From assembly GCF_000308875.1 (NCBI RefSeq), contig NZ_BAGL01000058.1:1-64000 (forward strand): 64,000 bases of DNA, read 5' to 3'. The DNA comes from Nocardia transvalensis NBRC 15921. GTDB lineage: Bacteria > Actinomycetota > Actinomycetes > Mycobacteriales > Mycobacteriaceae. Shown in pieces: positions 15,336 through 23,257 of this stretch (positions are counted from its first letter, which is position 1; every line of letters begins with the position of its first letter). The position numbers were made by a program, and so were the translations under genes. A model generated the notes under the pieces. It saw only the letters and a program-made list of their open reading frames with translations. It was not told the DNA's origin and searched no databases.

Positions 15336-16478
15336 ATGAACGACGTTGCCATCATCGGGGTGGGACTGCACCCGTTCGGCCGGTTCCCCAAGACCGCCAT
15401 CGAGATGGGCGCCGAGGCGATCCAGCTCGCGCTGGCCGACGGGGGTGTGCAGTGGAAGGACATCCAGTTCGGCTTCGGCGGCAGCTACGAGGTCAGTAAT
15501 CCCGACGCCGTCACCCGGCTGGTGGGGCTCACCGGGATCCCGTTCACCAATGTGTTCAATGCCTGTGCGACGGCGGCCAGTTCGATCGAGCAGACCGCCG
15601 AGGCGATCCGGTCGGGCCGCTACGACATCGGCATCGCCGTCGGCATGGACAAGCATCCGCGCGGGGCGTTCACCGACGATCCGGCCAAACTCGGCCTGCC
15701 CGCCTGGTACGCGGAGAACGGCCAGTTCGTCACCACGAAATTCTTCGGTATCAAGGCGAATCGCTATATCCACCAACACAACATCTCGCAGCGCACGCTC
15801 GCCAAGGTGGCCGCCAAGAACTTCCGCAACGGCGCGCTCAACCCGAACGCCTTCCGGCGCAAGCCGATCGCCGAGGACGACATCCTGTCCTCGACGATGC
15901 TGAACTACCCGCTGACGCAGTACATGTTCTGCGCGCCCGACGAGGGCGCCGCGGCCGTGATCATGTGCCGCGGGGATCTCGCCGCCCGCTACACCACCAA
16001 GCCGGTCTACCTGCGCTCCACCGCGATTCGCACGCGGCGCTACGGCGCCTACGAGGTGCACAGCACCTGGGCCGCGATCGACGAGGACTCCTCGCCCACC
16101 GTGTACGCCTCCCGCGCCGCCTACGAGGCCGCCGGGATCGGGCCCGAGGACGTGAGCGTGGCCCAGCTCCAGGACACCGACGCGGGCTCGGAGGTGATCC
16201 ACATGGCGGAGAACGGGTTCTGCGCCGACGGCGACCAGGAGAAGCTGCTCGCCGAGGGCGCGACCGAGATCGGCGGCCGGATCCCGGTCAATACCGACGG
16301 CGGCCTCATCGCCAACGGCGAACCCATCGGCGCCTCGGGCATCCGGCAGGTCTACGAGCTGGTCCTGCAGCTGCGCGGGCAGGCCGGTGACCGGCAGGTT
16401 CCCGGCAAACCCACGGTGGGGTACGCCCAGGTGTACGGCGCGCCCGGAACCGCCGCGGCGTCCGTGCTGAGCATCTGA
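15336..16478 (+). CDS. Thiolase-fold lipid-transfer/aldolase-like protein
   Basis: 380 residues with Shine-Dalgarno AAGGAG before ATG 15336. It belongs to the SCP-x/Ltp thiolase-like branch. The nucleophile-position cysteine is present (NACATAASS, Cys77), but the motif normally reading GHPxGASG is NGEPIGASG (His replaced by Glu329), and the C-terminal CxG motif is replaced by VYGAPGTAA. A classical Claisen thiolase is therefore unlikely; an aldolase or retro-aldolase acting with the adjacent DUF35 protein fits better. Last gene of the plus-strand operon. Confidence 0.9.
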   Translation: MNDVAIIGVGLHPFGRFPKTAIEMGAEAIQLALADGGVQWKDIQFGFGGSYEVSNPDAVTRLVGLTGIPFTNVFNACATAASSIEQTAEAIRSGRYDIGIAVGMDKHPRGAFTDDPAKLGLPAWYAENGQFVTTKFFGIKANRYIHQHNISQRTLAKVAAKNFRNGALNPNAFRRKPIAEDDILSSTMLNYPLTQYMFCAPDEGAAAVIMCRGDLAARYTTKPVYLRSTAIRTRRYGAYEVHSTWAAIDEDSSPTVYASRAAYEAAGIGPEDVSVAQLQDTDAGSEVIHMAENGFCADGDQEKLLAEGATEIGGRIPVNTDGGLIANGEPIGASGIRQVYELVLQLRGQAGDRQVPGKPTVGYAQVYGAPGTAAASVLSI

Positions 16479-16501
16479 GGGGCCGCCGAATTCCCATCGC
16501 A

Positions 16502-16516
16502 GAGAATTGAATTCTC
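16502..16516. promoter_or_regulatory. Perfect operator GAGAA-TTGAA-TTCTC
   Basis: It lies 24 bp after the thiolase-like gene and 114 bp before the TetR start at 16630, in an A+T-rich stretch. This is consistent with autoregulation of that TetR gene. Confidence 0.65.
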
Positions 16517-16629
16517 ACAAATCAAAAAAGTTAATCTCGTGAATGTTGGTGGACACGCGACCTGGACGCGGGTTATCACGTCATTCTCCGGTACAGTGCA
16601 TTCATGTTCTCTTCACGTGACCGAGGACC

Positions 16630-17292
16630 GTGGCGCCTGTGACCAGTCCGAGCGAAGAGCCCGCCTGGAAGCAGCGTGCCGTCGAGCGCTCGTTGCGGAC
16701 CGCGAAACGGCGGGCCGAACAACGCGTGCAGAAATTCCTCGACGCCGCGCAGGCCATCATCACCGAGAAGGGCACTACCGACTTCACCGTGCAGGAGGTC
16801 GTCGACCGGTCGCGCCAGTCGCTGCGCAGCTTCTACCTGCAATTCGACGGTAAGCACGAGTTGCTGCTCGCCCTGTTCGAGGATGCCCTCAACCGCACCG
16901 CCGAACAGTTGCGCGCGGCGGCCGACGGCAAGAAGAAGCCGATCGACAAGCTGCAGGTGACCGTCGAGCTGCTGTTCGAGCTGTGCCGCCCCGATCCGGC
17001 CGCGCAGCGCCCGCTGTTCACCGACTTCGCCCCGCAGCTGCTGGTCTCGCATCCGGCGCAGGTGAAGGTCGCGCACGCGCCGCTGCTGGCCCTGTTCAGC
17101 GAGCTGATGGAGCAGGCGGCGCAGGCCGGTCAGGTGCGCGCGGACGTCGATCCGCACCGCACGGCGGCGATGGTGATGCAGACGGTGATGTTCACCGCCC
17201 AGTCCTCCGGCAGCACGAACGAATTGACCCAGAATCCGCTTACCGCCACCGAGGTCTGGAACTTCTGCGCGCGCGGATTCGCCGGGAAATGA
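16630..17292 (+). CDS. TetR-family regulator
   Basis: 220 residues, GTG at 16630. The HTH region (TVQEVVDRSRQSLRSFYLQFDGK, about residues 54-76) is a slightly divergent TetR DNA-binding domain; the C-terminal domain is longer than average and helical. It is preceded by, and followed by, perfect GAGAA-N5-TTCTC elements. This makes it the stronger candidate for the regulator of the catabolic block. An alternative is that the TetR at 7263 binds these sites and this one senses a different ligand. Confidence 0.9.
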   Translation: MAPVTSPSEEPAWKQRAVERSLRTAKRRAEQRVQKFLDAAQAIITEKGTTDFTVQEVVDRSRQSLRSFYLQFDGKHELLLALFEDALNRTAEQLRAAADGKKKPIDKLQVTVELLFELCRPDPAAQRPLFTDFAPQLLVSHPAQVKVAHAPLLALFSELMEQAAQAGQVRADVDPHRTAAMVMQTVMFTAQSSGSTNELTQNPLTATEVWNFCARGFAGK

Positions 17293-17305
17293 GAATAGTG
17301 TTCTC
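17291..17305. promoter_or_regulatory. Perfect operator GAGAA-TAGTG-TTCTC at the 3' end of the TetR gene
   Basis: The element begins inside the TGA stop of the TetR gene and ends 21 bp before the stop of the convergent acyl-CoA ligase. It is not at an obvious promoter. It may be a decoy or looping site, or a chance retention. Confidence 0.5.
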
Positions 17306-17325
17306 GGAGTAAAGGCTCCGCCACC

Positions 17326-18726
17326 TCAGGCCCCGTAACGCTCGGCCAGTATGCGGCGCAACACTTTTCCCGACGGCAGGCGTGGGATCTCCGGGACGAA
17401 TACCACCCGGCTCGGCCGCTTGTAGGTAGCCAGCCGCTCACCGACCAGCGCGATCAGCTCGTCGGCCGATACCTGACCGGCGGTCGACACCGCCGCGACG
17501 ATCGCTTCCCCGTCGGCAGGATCCGCGACCCCGAACACCGCGCAGTCCGCGACGGCCGGATGCGCGTACAACACAGCCTCGATCTCGGCGGGCGCGACCT
17601 GGAAACCGCGCACCTTGATCATCTCCTTGAGCCGGTCGGTGAGCCGGATCCAGCCGTCGGCGTCGATGGAGCCCACGTCACCGGTCCGGTACCAGCCGTC
17701 GTCGAATGCCGTCGCGGTCGCCTCGTCCGGGAGATAGCCGGCCATCAGCGATGCCGAGCGCGCCTGGATCTCCCCGGTCTCGCCGGGTCCGGCCGGTTCC
17801 CCGATCTCGGGCGAGACCACCCGCAGGGTGACACCCGGCGCCGCGCGGCCGACGCTGTCCAGGCGCGGCCCATCGATCGGGCTGCACGCGATGACGGGAA
17901 GTTCGGTGGCGCCGTAGGCGGGCAGCCACGCGACTCCGGTACGGCGAGTGACGGTTTCGGCGATGCTCGCGGTCACCGGCGTCGCGCCCCACATGATGTA
18001 GCGCAGTGACGACAGGTCGTAGCGCTCGAGATCCGGATACCGGGCGAGGGCCAGCGCGATCGGCGCCACTGCCATCTCCACCGTGATCCCGTCCCGTTCG
18101 ATACACCGCAGCATGCGCTCGAGGTCGAACCGGCGGTGCAACCGCATCCAGGCGCCCGCCTCCAGAATGGTGACGATATTGAGCAGGCCGAGGATGTGCG
18201 AGGGCGGCGTGACGATCTGCAACCGGTCGTAGGAGGTCAGGTCCAGCACCTCCCGCCACTGCCGCACCGAGACGCCGATCGATGCGTGGGTGTGCCGGAC
18301 GGCCTTGGGCAATCCGGTTGTGCCCGAACTGAATACGAGGACGGCGTCCGACTCCGGATCGGGCCGCGGAAACTCCCGGCCCGAGGGCGTGATCGGCTCG
18401 TCGAGGTGCCGCGTCGGCAGCAGGTCGGCCAGCACCGGATGATCGCCGACCCCGGCCACCGGCGCGGTGATCCGCAGCGCGTGCTCGGCCTCGGCCCGTT
18501 TCCACGCCGGGCTGATGAGCACGGCCGCCGCGCCCAGCCGCCAGATCGCCAGCACCGCGACGACGAACTCCGGCCGGTTCGACGACATCAGCGCCACCCG
18601 GTCCCCCGCCCGCACGCCGCGGCCGTCGAGTTCCCCGGCCAGCCCGGCGGCGAGCCGCTCGAGCTCGCCGAGCGTGTAGACGTCCTCCTCGAAGGCGAGG
18701 ACGACGGGTTCGGTCCGCACGGTCAT
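17326..18726 (-). CDS. AMP-dependent acyl-CoA synthetase (class I adenylate-forming)
   Basis: 466 residues, ATG at 18726. The adenylation P-loop FSSGTTGLPKAV, YGATE, the YRTGDVGSIDADGW hinge, RLKEMIKVRGFQVAPAEIE and the C-terminal catalytic lysine in PSGKVLRR are all present. It activates a carboxylic acid to its CoA thioester, and in this context supplies the substrate of the dehydrogenase/hydratase/aldolase set. It is somewhat shorter than the roughly 500-550 residues of most FadD proteins. A perfect GAGAA-N5-TTCTC site lies 22 bp upstream of its start. Confidence 0.93.
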   Translation of the reverse strand: MTVRTEPVVLAFEEDVYTLGELERLAAGLAGELDGRGVRAGDRVALMSSNRPEFVVAVLAIWRLGAAAVLISPAWKRAEAEHALRITAPVAGVGDHPVLADLLPTRHLDEPITPSGREFPRPDPESDAVLVFSSGTTGLPKAVRHTHASIGVSVRQWREVLDLTSYDRLQIVTPPSHILGLLNIVTILEAGAWMRLHRRFDLERMLRCIERDGITVEMAVAPIALALARYPDLERYDLSSLRYIMWGATPVTASIAETVTRRTGVAWLPAYGATELPVIACSPIDGPRLDSVGRAAPGVTLRVVSPEIGEPAGPGETGEIQARSASLMAGYLPDEATATAFDDGWYRTGDVGSIDADGWIRLTDRLKEMIKVRGFQVAPAEIEAVLYAHPAVADCAVFGVADPADGEAIVAAVSTAGQVSADELIALVGERLATYKRPSRVVFVPEIPRLPSGKVLRRILAERYGA

Positions 18727-18747
18727 CGCCCACTCCCATCCGTTGAG

Positions 18748-18762
18748 GAGAATATGGTTCTC
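18748..18762. promoter_or_regulatory. Perfect operator GAGAA-TATGG-TTCTC before the acyl-CoA synthetase
   Basis: The 15-bp palindrome lies immediately upstream of the minus-strand acyl-CoA synthetase (start 18726). It is the rightmost copy found and so marks the right boundary of the putative regulon. Confidence 0.65.
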
Positions 18763-18816
18763 ACTATGGCAGAATACACATACCGCACAGAGTGTCGCAG
18801 GCGATCGCGGGGCCGG

Positions 18817-19449
18817 TCAGCGGCCCGGCGCGCCGTCGCGGGCCGCGCGCGCCGCCAGGAAATCGTCGACGATCCGGGCGCAGTCGGCCCGTGTCGCATG
18901 CCCGATCCCGGTGAGCCGCACGAAGACCAACGGGCCGACGAGCTGGGCCAGCACGGCCGCCAGATCGCGGTCACCGAGTATCGCGCGCGCGTCGGCGCCG
19001 CCGAACAGCTCGTCGAACGGCCGCCGGTAGTTGTCGATGAACCGCTGCCGCAGCGATCCCGCCTCGGCGCCGGCCTCGTCGCGCTCCCCCGTCGCCAGCC
19101 AGGCCAGCGTCGCCAGATGCAGTGGGGCGCCGTTGATCACGTCCGCCTGCCTGCCGAGCAGTTCGATGAGGCGCTCGCGCAGCGTGCCCGTACGCGGCGC
19201 CTCGACCACCGGCGGCAGCAGATGCTCAAGGGTCGCGGCGCGCAACTGCACCACATTGTCGAAGTGCCGGTACAGCGTGGTCCGGGCGACGCCGGACGCG
19301 CGGGTCACCGCGTCGACGGTGATCGATTCCAGCCCACCGGATCTCAGCAGTTCCGCGGCGGCGTCGAGCAGCCGGGCGCGGGAGCGGACCCGGCGCGGGT
19401 CGGTCTCCTCGACGCGATGCGGTCCACGGGCGGCGCTGGTCGTGGTCAT
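18817..19449 (-). CDS. TetR-family regulator, divergent from an MFS exporter
   Basis: 210 residues, ATG at 19449. The canonical TetR HTH (VTRASGVARTTLYRHFDN, about residues 48-65) is present. It is transcribed away from the MFS gene at 19554 and shares with it a promoter containing a GCTAC-N5-GTAGC palindrome. It most likely represses the exporter until a drug or metabolite ligand binds. Confidence 0.92.
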   Translation of the reverse strand: MTTTSAARGPHRVEETDPRRVRSRARLLDAAAELLRSGGLESITVDAVTRASGVARTTLYRHFDNVVQLRAATLEHLLPPVVEAPRTGTLRERLIELLGRQADVINGAPLHLATLAWLATGERDEAGAEAGSLRQRFIDNYRRPFDELFGGADARAILGDRDLAAVLAQLVGPLVFVRLTGIGHATRADCARIVDDFLAARAARDGAPGR

Positions 19450-19497
19450 GAACGCAGGATTCCCCTTCGGGAGCTCTATTGCACGAACCCAACTTAT

Positions 19498-19512
19498 GCT
19501 ACTTCTTGTAGC
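19498..19512. promoter_or_regulatory. GCTAC-N5-GTAGC operator in the TetR/MFS intergenic region
   Basis: A perfect 15-bp inverted repeat between the divergent TetR and MFS starts, followed by a second imperfect TAGC...GCTA repeat to 19529. It is the likely binding site of the adjacent TetR protein. Confidence 0.55.
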
Positions 19513-19553
19513 GTAGCGATACTGCTAGTTTCGTTTCTTCGGGAGAGGGCCCT

Positions 19554-21080
19554 ATGACCACGACCGTGACAGCAGTGCCGCGCCGGCTGCGGTGGGTGGT
19601 GGCGGTGTCCAGCCTGGCGGTGGCCCTCGTCGTGGCGTCCATGGCCGCGCTCTACACCGCGCTGCCCGAGATCGCCGCCGACACCGGGGCCACCCAGTCC
19701 CAGCTGACCTGGGTCATCGACGGGTACACCCTCGCGCTGGCCTGCCTGGTCCTGCCCGCCGGCGCCCTCGGCGACCGCTACGGACGGCGGCTGATGCTGA
19801 TCGGCGGCCTGACCGTCTTCGCCCTCGCCTCGGCGGCGCCGCTCGTCGTGGACGGGCCGGTGTGGCTGATCGTGGCGCGGTCCGTGGCCGGTGCGGGGGC
19901 CGCGGCGGTCATGCCCTCCACGCTGTCGATCCTGACCTCCGGACTGCCCGAAGACCGGCGCAGCGTCGCCATCGGCATCTGGGCCGGAACCGTCGGCGGC
20001 GGAGCGGTTCTCGGCATTCTGGGCTCGGGCCTGCTGATGGCGCGCTGGTCGTGGATCTCGATCATGCTCGCGATGACGATCGCCGGAGTCGTCCTGGCGG
20101 TCGCCGCGTACACGATTCCCGAATCGTCGGATTCGTCGCGACCGCCGTTCGACCCGTGGGGCGCCGTGTCGGGCGCCACCGCTATCGGGCTGGTCACCGT
20201 CGCGGTGCTGGAGGCGCCGCAACGGGGGTGGACCGATCCGGCCGTCCTCGTGATGGCCCTCGCCGGCGTGGCGGCAGGCGCGGTCTTCGTGGTCCTGGAG
20301 CGGCGCGCCACACACCCGCTGCTCGATGTGCGGCTGTTCGCCGAGCGGGGATTCAGCGTCGGGACGATCTCGGTCGCGGTCCAGTTCCTCGTCTCGTTCG
20401 GCCTGTTCATGCTGATCGTGCAGTTCTTCCAGCTCATCCTCGGCTACCGGCCGCTGATGTCGGCGCTGGCCATGGCGCCCATGATCGTTCCGATGATCGC
20501 GCTGTCGCTCGTGGCGCCCTGGCTGGCGCAGCGGTTCGGGCTGCGCCTGATCACGACGTCGGGTCTCGCGATCGTCGGCGCGGGCGTGCTGTCGCTGGCC
20601 CATCTCACGGCGGGCAGCACCTTCGTGGACGTGCTGTGGCCGCTGCTGATCATGAGCGTCGGGCTGGGCCTGTCGGCGGCGCCCGCCACCGCCGCCATCG
20701 TGGAGGGCGTCCCCGCCGACAAGCACGGGGTCGCCGCCGCGGTGAACGATGCGGCCCGCGAGGTCGGCGCCGCGGTCGGAATCGCGCTCGCCGGAAGCAT
20801 TCTCGCCGCCGGATACAGTCACCACATCGCCGCGGCGCTGCCCATGCTGCCGGAGGCGGTCCGCGATCCGGTATCCAGTTCGCTCGCGAGCGCGCTGCAG
20901 GTCACCGAGCACATGGGACCGCAGGCCGCGCCCCTGGCCGAATTCGCCGAAACCGCCTTCGTCCACGGCCTGCGCCAGTCCTGTCTCGTGCTGGGACTGT
21001 TCACGATCGGGGTCGCGATCGTCCTCGGATTCTGGGCCCCGGGCCGCCGAGCGGCCGCGTCATCGCCTACCTCCGGGTAA
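19554..21080 (+). CDS. MFS transporter, DHA2 (EmrB/QacA) family
   Basis: 508 residues with about 14 hydrophobic segments. Family signatures include WVIDGYTLALACLVLPAGALGDRYGRR (motif A region) and GGGAVLGILGSGLLM (motif C, antiporter type). It is a proton-driven exporter of drugs or hydrophobic metabolites in the plasma membrane. ATG at 19554, three bases after the AGGGCC stretch. Regulation by the divergent TetR is probable. Confidence 0.94.
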   Translation: MTTTVTAVPRRLRWVVAVSSLAVALVVASMAALYTALPEIAADTGATQSQLTWVIDGYTLALACLVLPAGALGDRYGRRLMLIGGLTVFALASAAPLVVDGPVWLIVARSVAGAGAAAVMPSTLSILTSGLPEDRRSVAIGIWAGTVGGGAVLGILGSGLLMARWSWISIMLAMTIAGVVLAVAAYTIPESSDSSRPPFDPWGAVSGATAIGLVTVAVLEAPQRGWTDPAVLVMALAGVAAGAVFVVLERRATHPLLDVRLFAERGFSVGTISVAVQFLVSFGLFMLIVQFFQLILGYRPLMSALAMAPMIVPMIALSLVAPWLAQRFGLRLITTSGLAIVGAGVLSLAHLTAGSTFVDVLWPLLIMSVGLGLSAAPATAAIVEGVPADKHGVAAAVNDAAREVGAAVGIALAGSILAAGYSHHIAAALPMLPEAVRDPVSSSLASALQVTEHMGPQAAPLAEFAETAFVHGLRQSCLVLGLFTIGVAIVLGFWAPGRRAAASSPTSG

Positions 21081-21177
21081 CCTGGGGGCTCGCCCGCCGG
21101 TGCTGCGGCACGACCGGCTCACCGCGCGCGGCGCTGTTCGAAGTGGTTTGCCGACAGGTGAATTCGAGGGAGGCGGC

Positions 21178-21987
21178 ATGGATCCGCGCTATCGGTTGGA
21201 CGACACGATCGATATGGAGACGCCCAGCATCGCCCGGATGTACGACTACGTCCTGGGCGGGGGCGCCAATTTCGAGATCGACCGGGAGGCCGCGGACGCG
21301 ATACCCGACGGGATGCCCGGCAGCCGCGCCTGGGCCCAGGCGAACCGGGCATTCGTCGGCCGGGCCGTCGCCGCCATGTGCGAGCGCGGTATCGATCAGT
21401 TCCTGGATCTGGGGTCCGGGGCGCCGACGGTCGGCAGTCCGCACGAGATCGCGTTACGGCACAACCCGGATGCCCGCATCGCCTACGTCGAGCGGGAGCC
21501 GATCGCCGTCGAGTACGCCGCCCGTGTCCTCGAGGACGAACCCCGAGTCACCATGACCTGGGCCGACTTCCGCGATGTCGACAGCGTCCTGGCGGCGGAC
21601 GGCGTGGCCGATCTGATCGATTTCGACCGGCCCGTGGGCATTCTGGCCATGGCGGTCCTCGACCTGCTCGAGGACGTCGATCCGAAGGAGCTGACCGCCG
21701 CCTATCGCGACGCGTGCTGCGCGGGCAGCGCGATGGGCATCTCGCACGCCGTCGGGCTGACGCTGAGCCTGGAGGAGCAGGAGCAGGTGCTGGCGGTCAT
21801 GCGCCGGACGAATACGCCCGGCGCGGGTTTCGGCACCGTCGACGACGTCGCCAAACTGCTGACCGGCTATGTGCTGCTGGAGCCGGGCATCGTCCCGGTC
21901 GGCGCGTGGCGGCCGGCGGACCCCATCACCGACGAGGAGGCACGGCGGGCCAACTACGTCGGCGCCGTGGGGCTCCGCTTGAGTTGA
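21178..21987 (+). CDS. SAM-dependent methyltransferase, DUF574 (SAM_MT) family
   Basis: 269 residues, ATG at 21178 after GGGAGGCGGC. The family-specific opening (YDYVLGGGANFEIDREAADAI) and the SAM site (FLDLGSGAPTVGS) identify the actinobacterial DUF574 group, whose substrates are mostly unknown. It stands alone, 97 bp after the MFS gene. A DosR-like box starts three bases after its stop. Confidence 0.9.
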   Translation: MDPRYRLDDTIDMETPSIARMYDYVLGGGANFEIDREAADAIPDGMPGSRAWAQANRAFVGRAVAAMCERGIDQFLDLGSGAPTVGSPHEIALRHNPDARIAYVEREPIAVEYAARVLEDEPRVTMTWADFRDVDSVLAADGVADLIDFDRPVGILAMAVLDLLEDVDPKELTAAYRDACCAGSAMGISHAVGLTLSLEEQEQVLAVMRRTNTPGAGFGTVDDVAKLLTGYVLLEPGIVPVGAWRPADPITDEEARRANYVGAVGLRLS

Positions 21988-21989
21988 GC

Positions 21990-22009
21990 TTAGGGACTTT
22001 GGTCCTCGA
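21990..22009. promoter_or_regulatory. DosR-like box
   Basis: The 20-mer beginning TTAGGGACTTTGGTCC agrees with the mycobacterial DosR consensus TTSGGGACTWWAGTCCCSAA at 16 of 20 positions, including the core GGGACTTT-GTCC. It is 150 bp before the small membrane-protein gene at 22159. A DosS-like kinase is encoded at 42710. Confidence 0.5.
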
Positions 22010-22105
22010 ATTGCCGAATCGCCCGCTCGGTGCTGGCGTAGAAGCGGACCGAACCGTCACTATGTTTTTGCGCGGCGGTCTCCTGATCGGGGGGAGGCGC
22101 TCACC

Positions 22106-22156
22106 ATGGGCCGTTATCGGGTCGCGCCGGTTCTCTCTGTCCGGCAAGGGGATTGA
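22106..22156 (+). CDS. Possible 16-residue leader peptide
   Basis: ATG at 22106 follows a strong GGGGGGAGG and opens MGRYRVAPVLSVRQGD, stopping two bases before the ATG at 22159. The ribosome site of the downstream gene itself is poor, so coupling is plausible. The peptide resembles no known family. Confidence 0.3.
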   Translation: MGRYRVAPVLSVRQGD

Positions 22157-22158
22157 CC

Positions 22159-22410
22159 ATGAGCAAGAGGTTTGCCGCGGTGCTGATCGGGGCCGCCGGT
22201 GCGGTGGTGGTGTTCGGGCTCGTCCTCGGGGTGGCGACCTCCGCGGCGGCCACGATCGGAATGCCGGCGTTCGTCGCGGGGATCGTGTCCTGCGCGCTGC
22301 TCGGCGCCGGGCTCGGGGCGGTGCCGCACGCGCTCGCCGCGAGGTCGGCGCGTGCGCGCGACGACGGGTCCGCGACCACCCGGCCCGCCGAATCCCGGTG
22401 GTCGTCCTAG
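22159..22410 (+). CDS. Small two-helix membrane protein
   Basis: 83 residues. Two hydrophobic stretches (about 7-28 and 34-55) are rich in Ala, Gly and Val; the C-terminus is charged and polar (SARARDDGS). ATG at 22159 is chosen over an in-frame TTG six bases earlier. No family is recognised. A DosR-like box upstream suggests induction under hypoxia or nitric oxide stress. Confidence 0.6.
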   Translation: MSKRFAAVLIGAAGAVVVFGLVLGVATSAAATIGMPAFVAGIVSCALLGAGLGAVPHALAARSARARDDGSATTRPAESRWSS

Positions 22411-22441
22411 CGCCGGACGGGCGGCGCCTTCCCACGGCTGG

Positions 22442-22466
22442 AACGACCGTGCGGTTTGTGGTCGTT
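22442..22466 (+). terminator. Hairpin after the small membrane-protein gene
   Basis: AACGACC and GGTCGTT form a perfect 7-bp stem with an 11-base loop, 32 bp after the stop at 22410. No long T-run follows. Confidence 0.4.
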
Positions 22467-22611
22467 TAGCATTCCGACCAGCCCTGATCCGCGATTCTTG
22501 GTGAAGATCACAGGATTCGCCGCCGACCATGGATTGCGCGGCGGTTGCCGACGTAGTTTACCGGTGGGCACACCTGGGACAGTGGCCGATTCGGGCGAAG
22601 CGAGGGACACC

Positions 22612-23247
22612 GTGGTCGATCTCGGATGGAACGATGTGTGGCGCCCGCGCGCCGGCAGGCTCACCACCTGGACCGTCCTGCCGTCCGCCCGGGCGGCGAT
22701 GCTGCGGGCGCCGGTCTGCGCCGGGCCCGTGCCGAGCTGGCAGCAGCGCTACATGCGCGCCACCCACCGGCTGGCCGGCACCAACTGCCCGCACGGCCGC
22801 CTGCACGTGGTGGAGTTCGACATCGACGGGTATCCGCGGATCGCGGCCATGACCAGGGCCGTCACCGCGCTGGTCCGCCGGCACGACATGTTCCGCAGCT
22901 GGCTGAGCGTCGAACCCGACGACCGCGTGGTGCGCCACATGCTCGATCCCGACGACGTCGAGCTGGTCGCCACGGTTCGCTGGGATGTCACCGGCGCGGG
23001 GATCGGCGAGATGGTGCGGACGAGCGTTCCGGACGCCCTGCACTGGGACTGCTTCGGTTTCGGGGTGATCGAGCACGAGCACTCCTTCACCACCTACGTG
23101 GCGGTCGACCGGCTGCATCGCGGCGGGCTCACCGCGGTCTCGATCGAGACCGAGCTGCGCGCGCTGTACCGGCGCGAATTGTGTGACGGCGGCGGTCGTT
23201 CCCGCCGGCCGGCCGACTACTGCCGCTCGGCGACGCCCATCGCTTAG
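22612..23247 (+). CDS. Half-length condensation-domain-like protein
   Basis: 211 residues from GTG at 22612, which has AGCGAGGGA just upstream; an open frame reaches back to 22456. Residues resemble the N-terminal half of PapA/condensation-domain acyltransferases (ALVRRHDMFRSWL, then FGVIEHEHSFTTYVAVDRLH). The HHxxxDG active-site motif is replaced by EHSFTTYVAVD, so no catalytic histidine pair is visible, and the C-terminal half of the fold is absent. It may be a carrier or adaptor, or a degenerated acyltransferase. The next gene starts 10 bp downstream, suggesting a unit. Confidence 0.65.
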   Translation: MVDLGWNDVWRPRAGRLTTWTVLPSARAAMLRAPVCAGPVPSWQQRYMRATHRLAGTNCPHGRLHVVEFDIDGYPRIAAMTRAVTALVRRHDMFRSWLSVEPDDRVVRHMLDPDDVELVATVRWDVTGAGIGEMVRTSVPDALHWDCFGFGVIEHEHSFTTYVAVDRLHRGGLTAVSIETELRALYRRELCDGGGRSRRPADYCRSATPIA

Positions 23248-23257
23248 CATGCGGTCC

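Noticed and set aside
7993..18762. Assignment of the GAGAA-N5-TTCTC sites to KstR or KstR2
   Set aside because: Neither known consensus (TnnAACnnGTTnnA type or AnCAAGnnCTTGnT type) fits the element.
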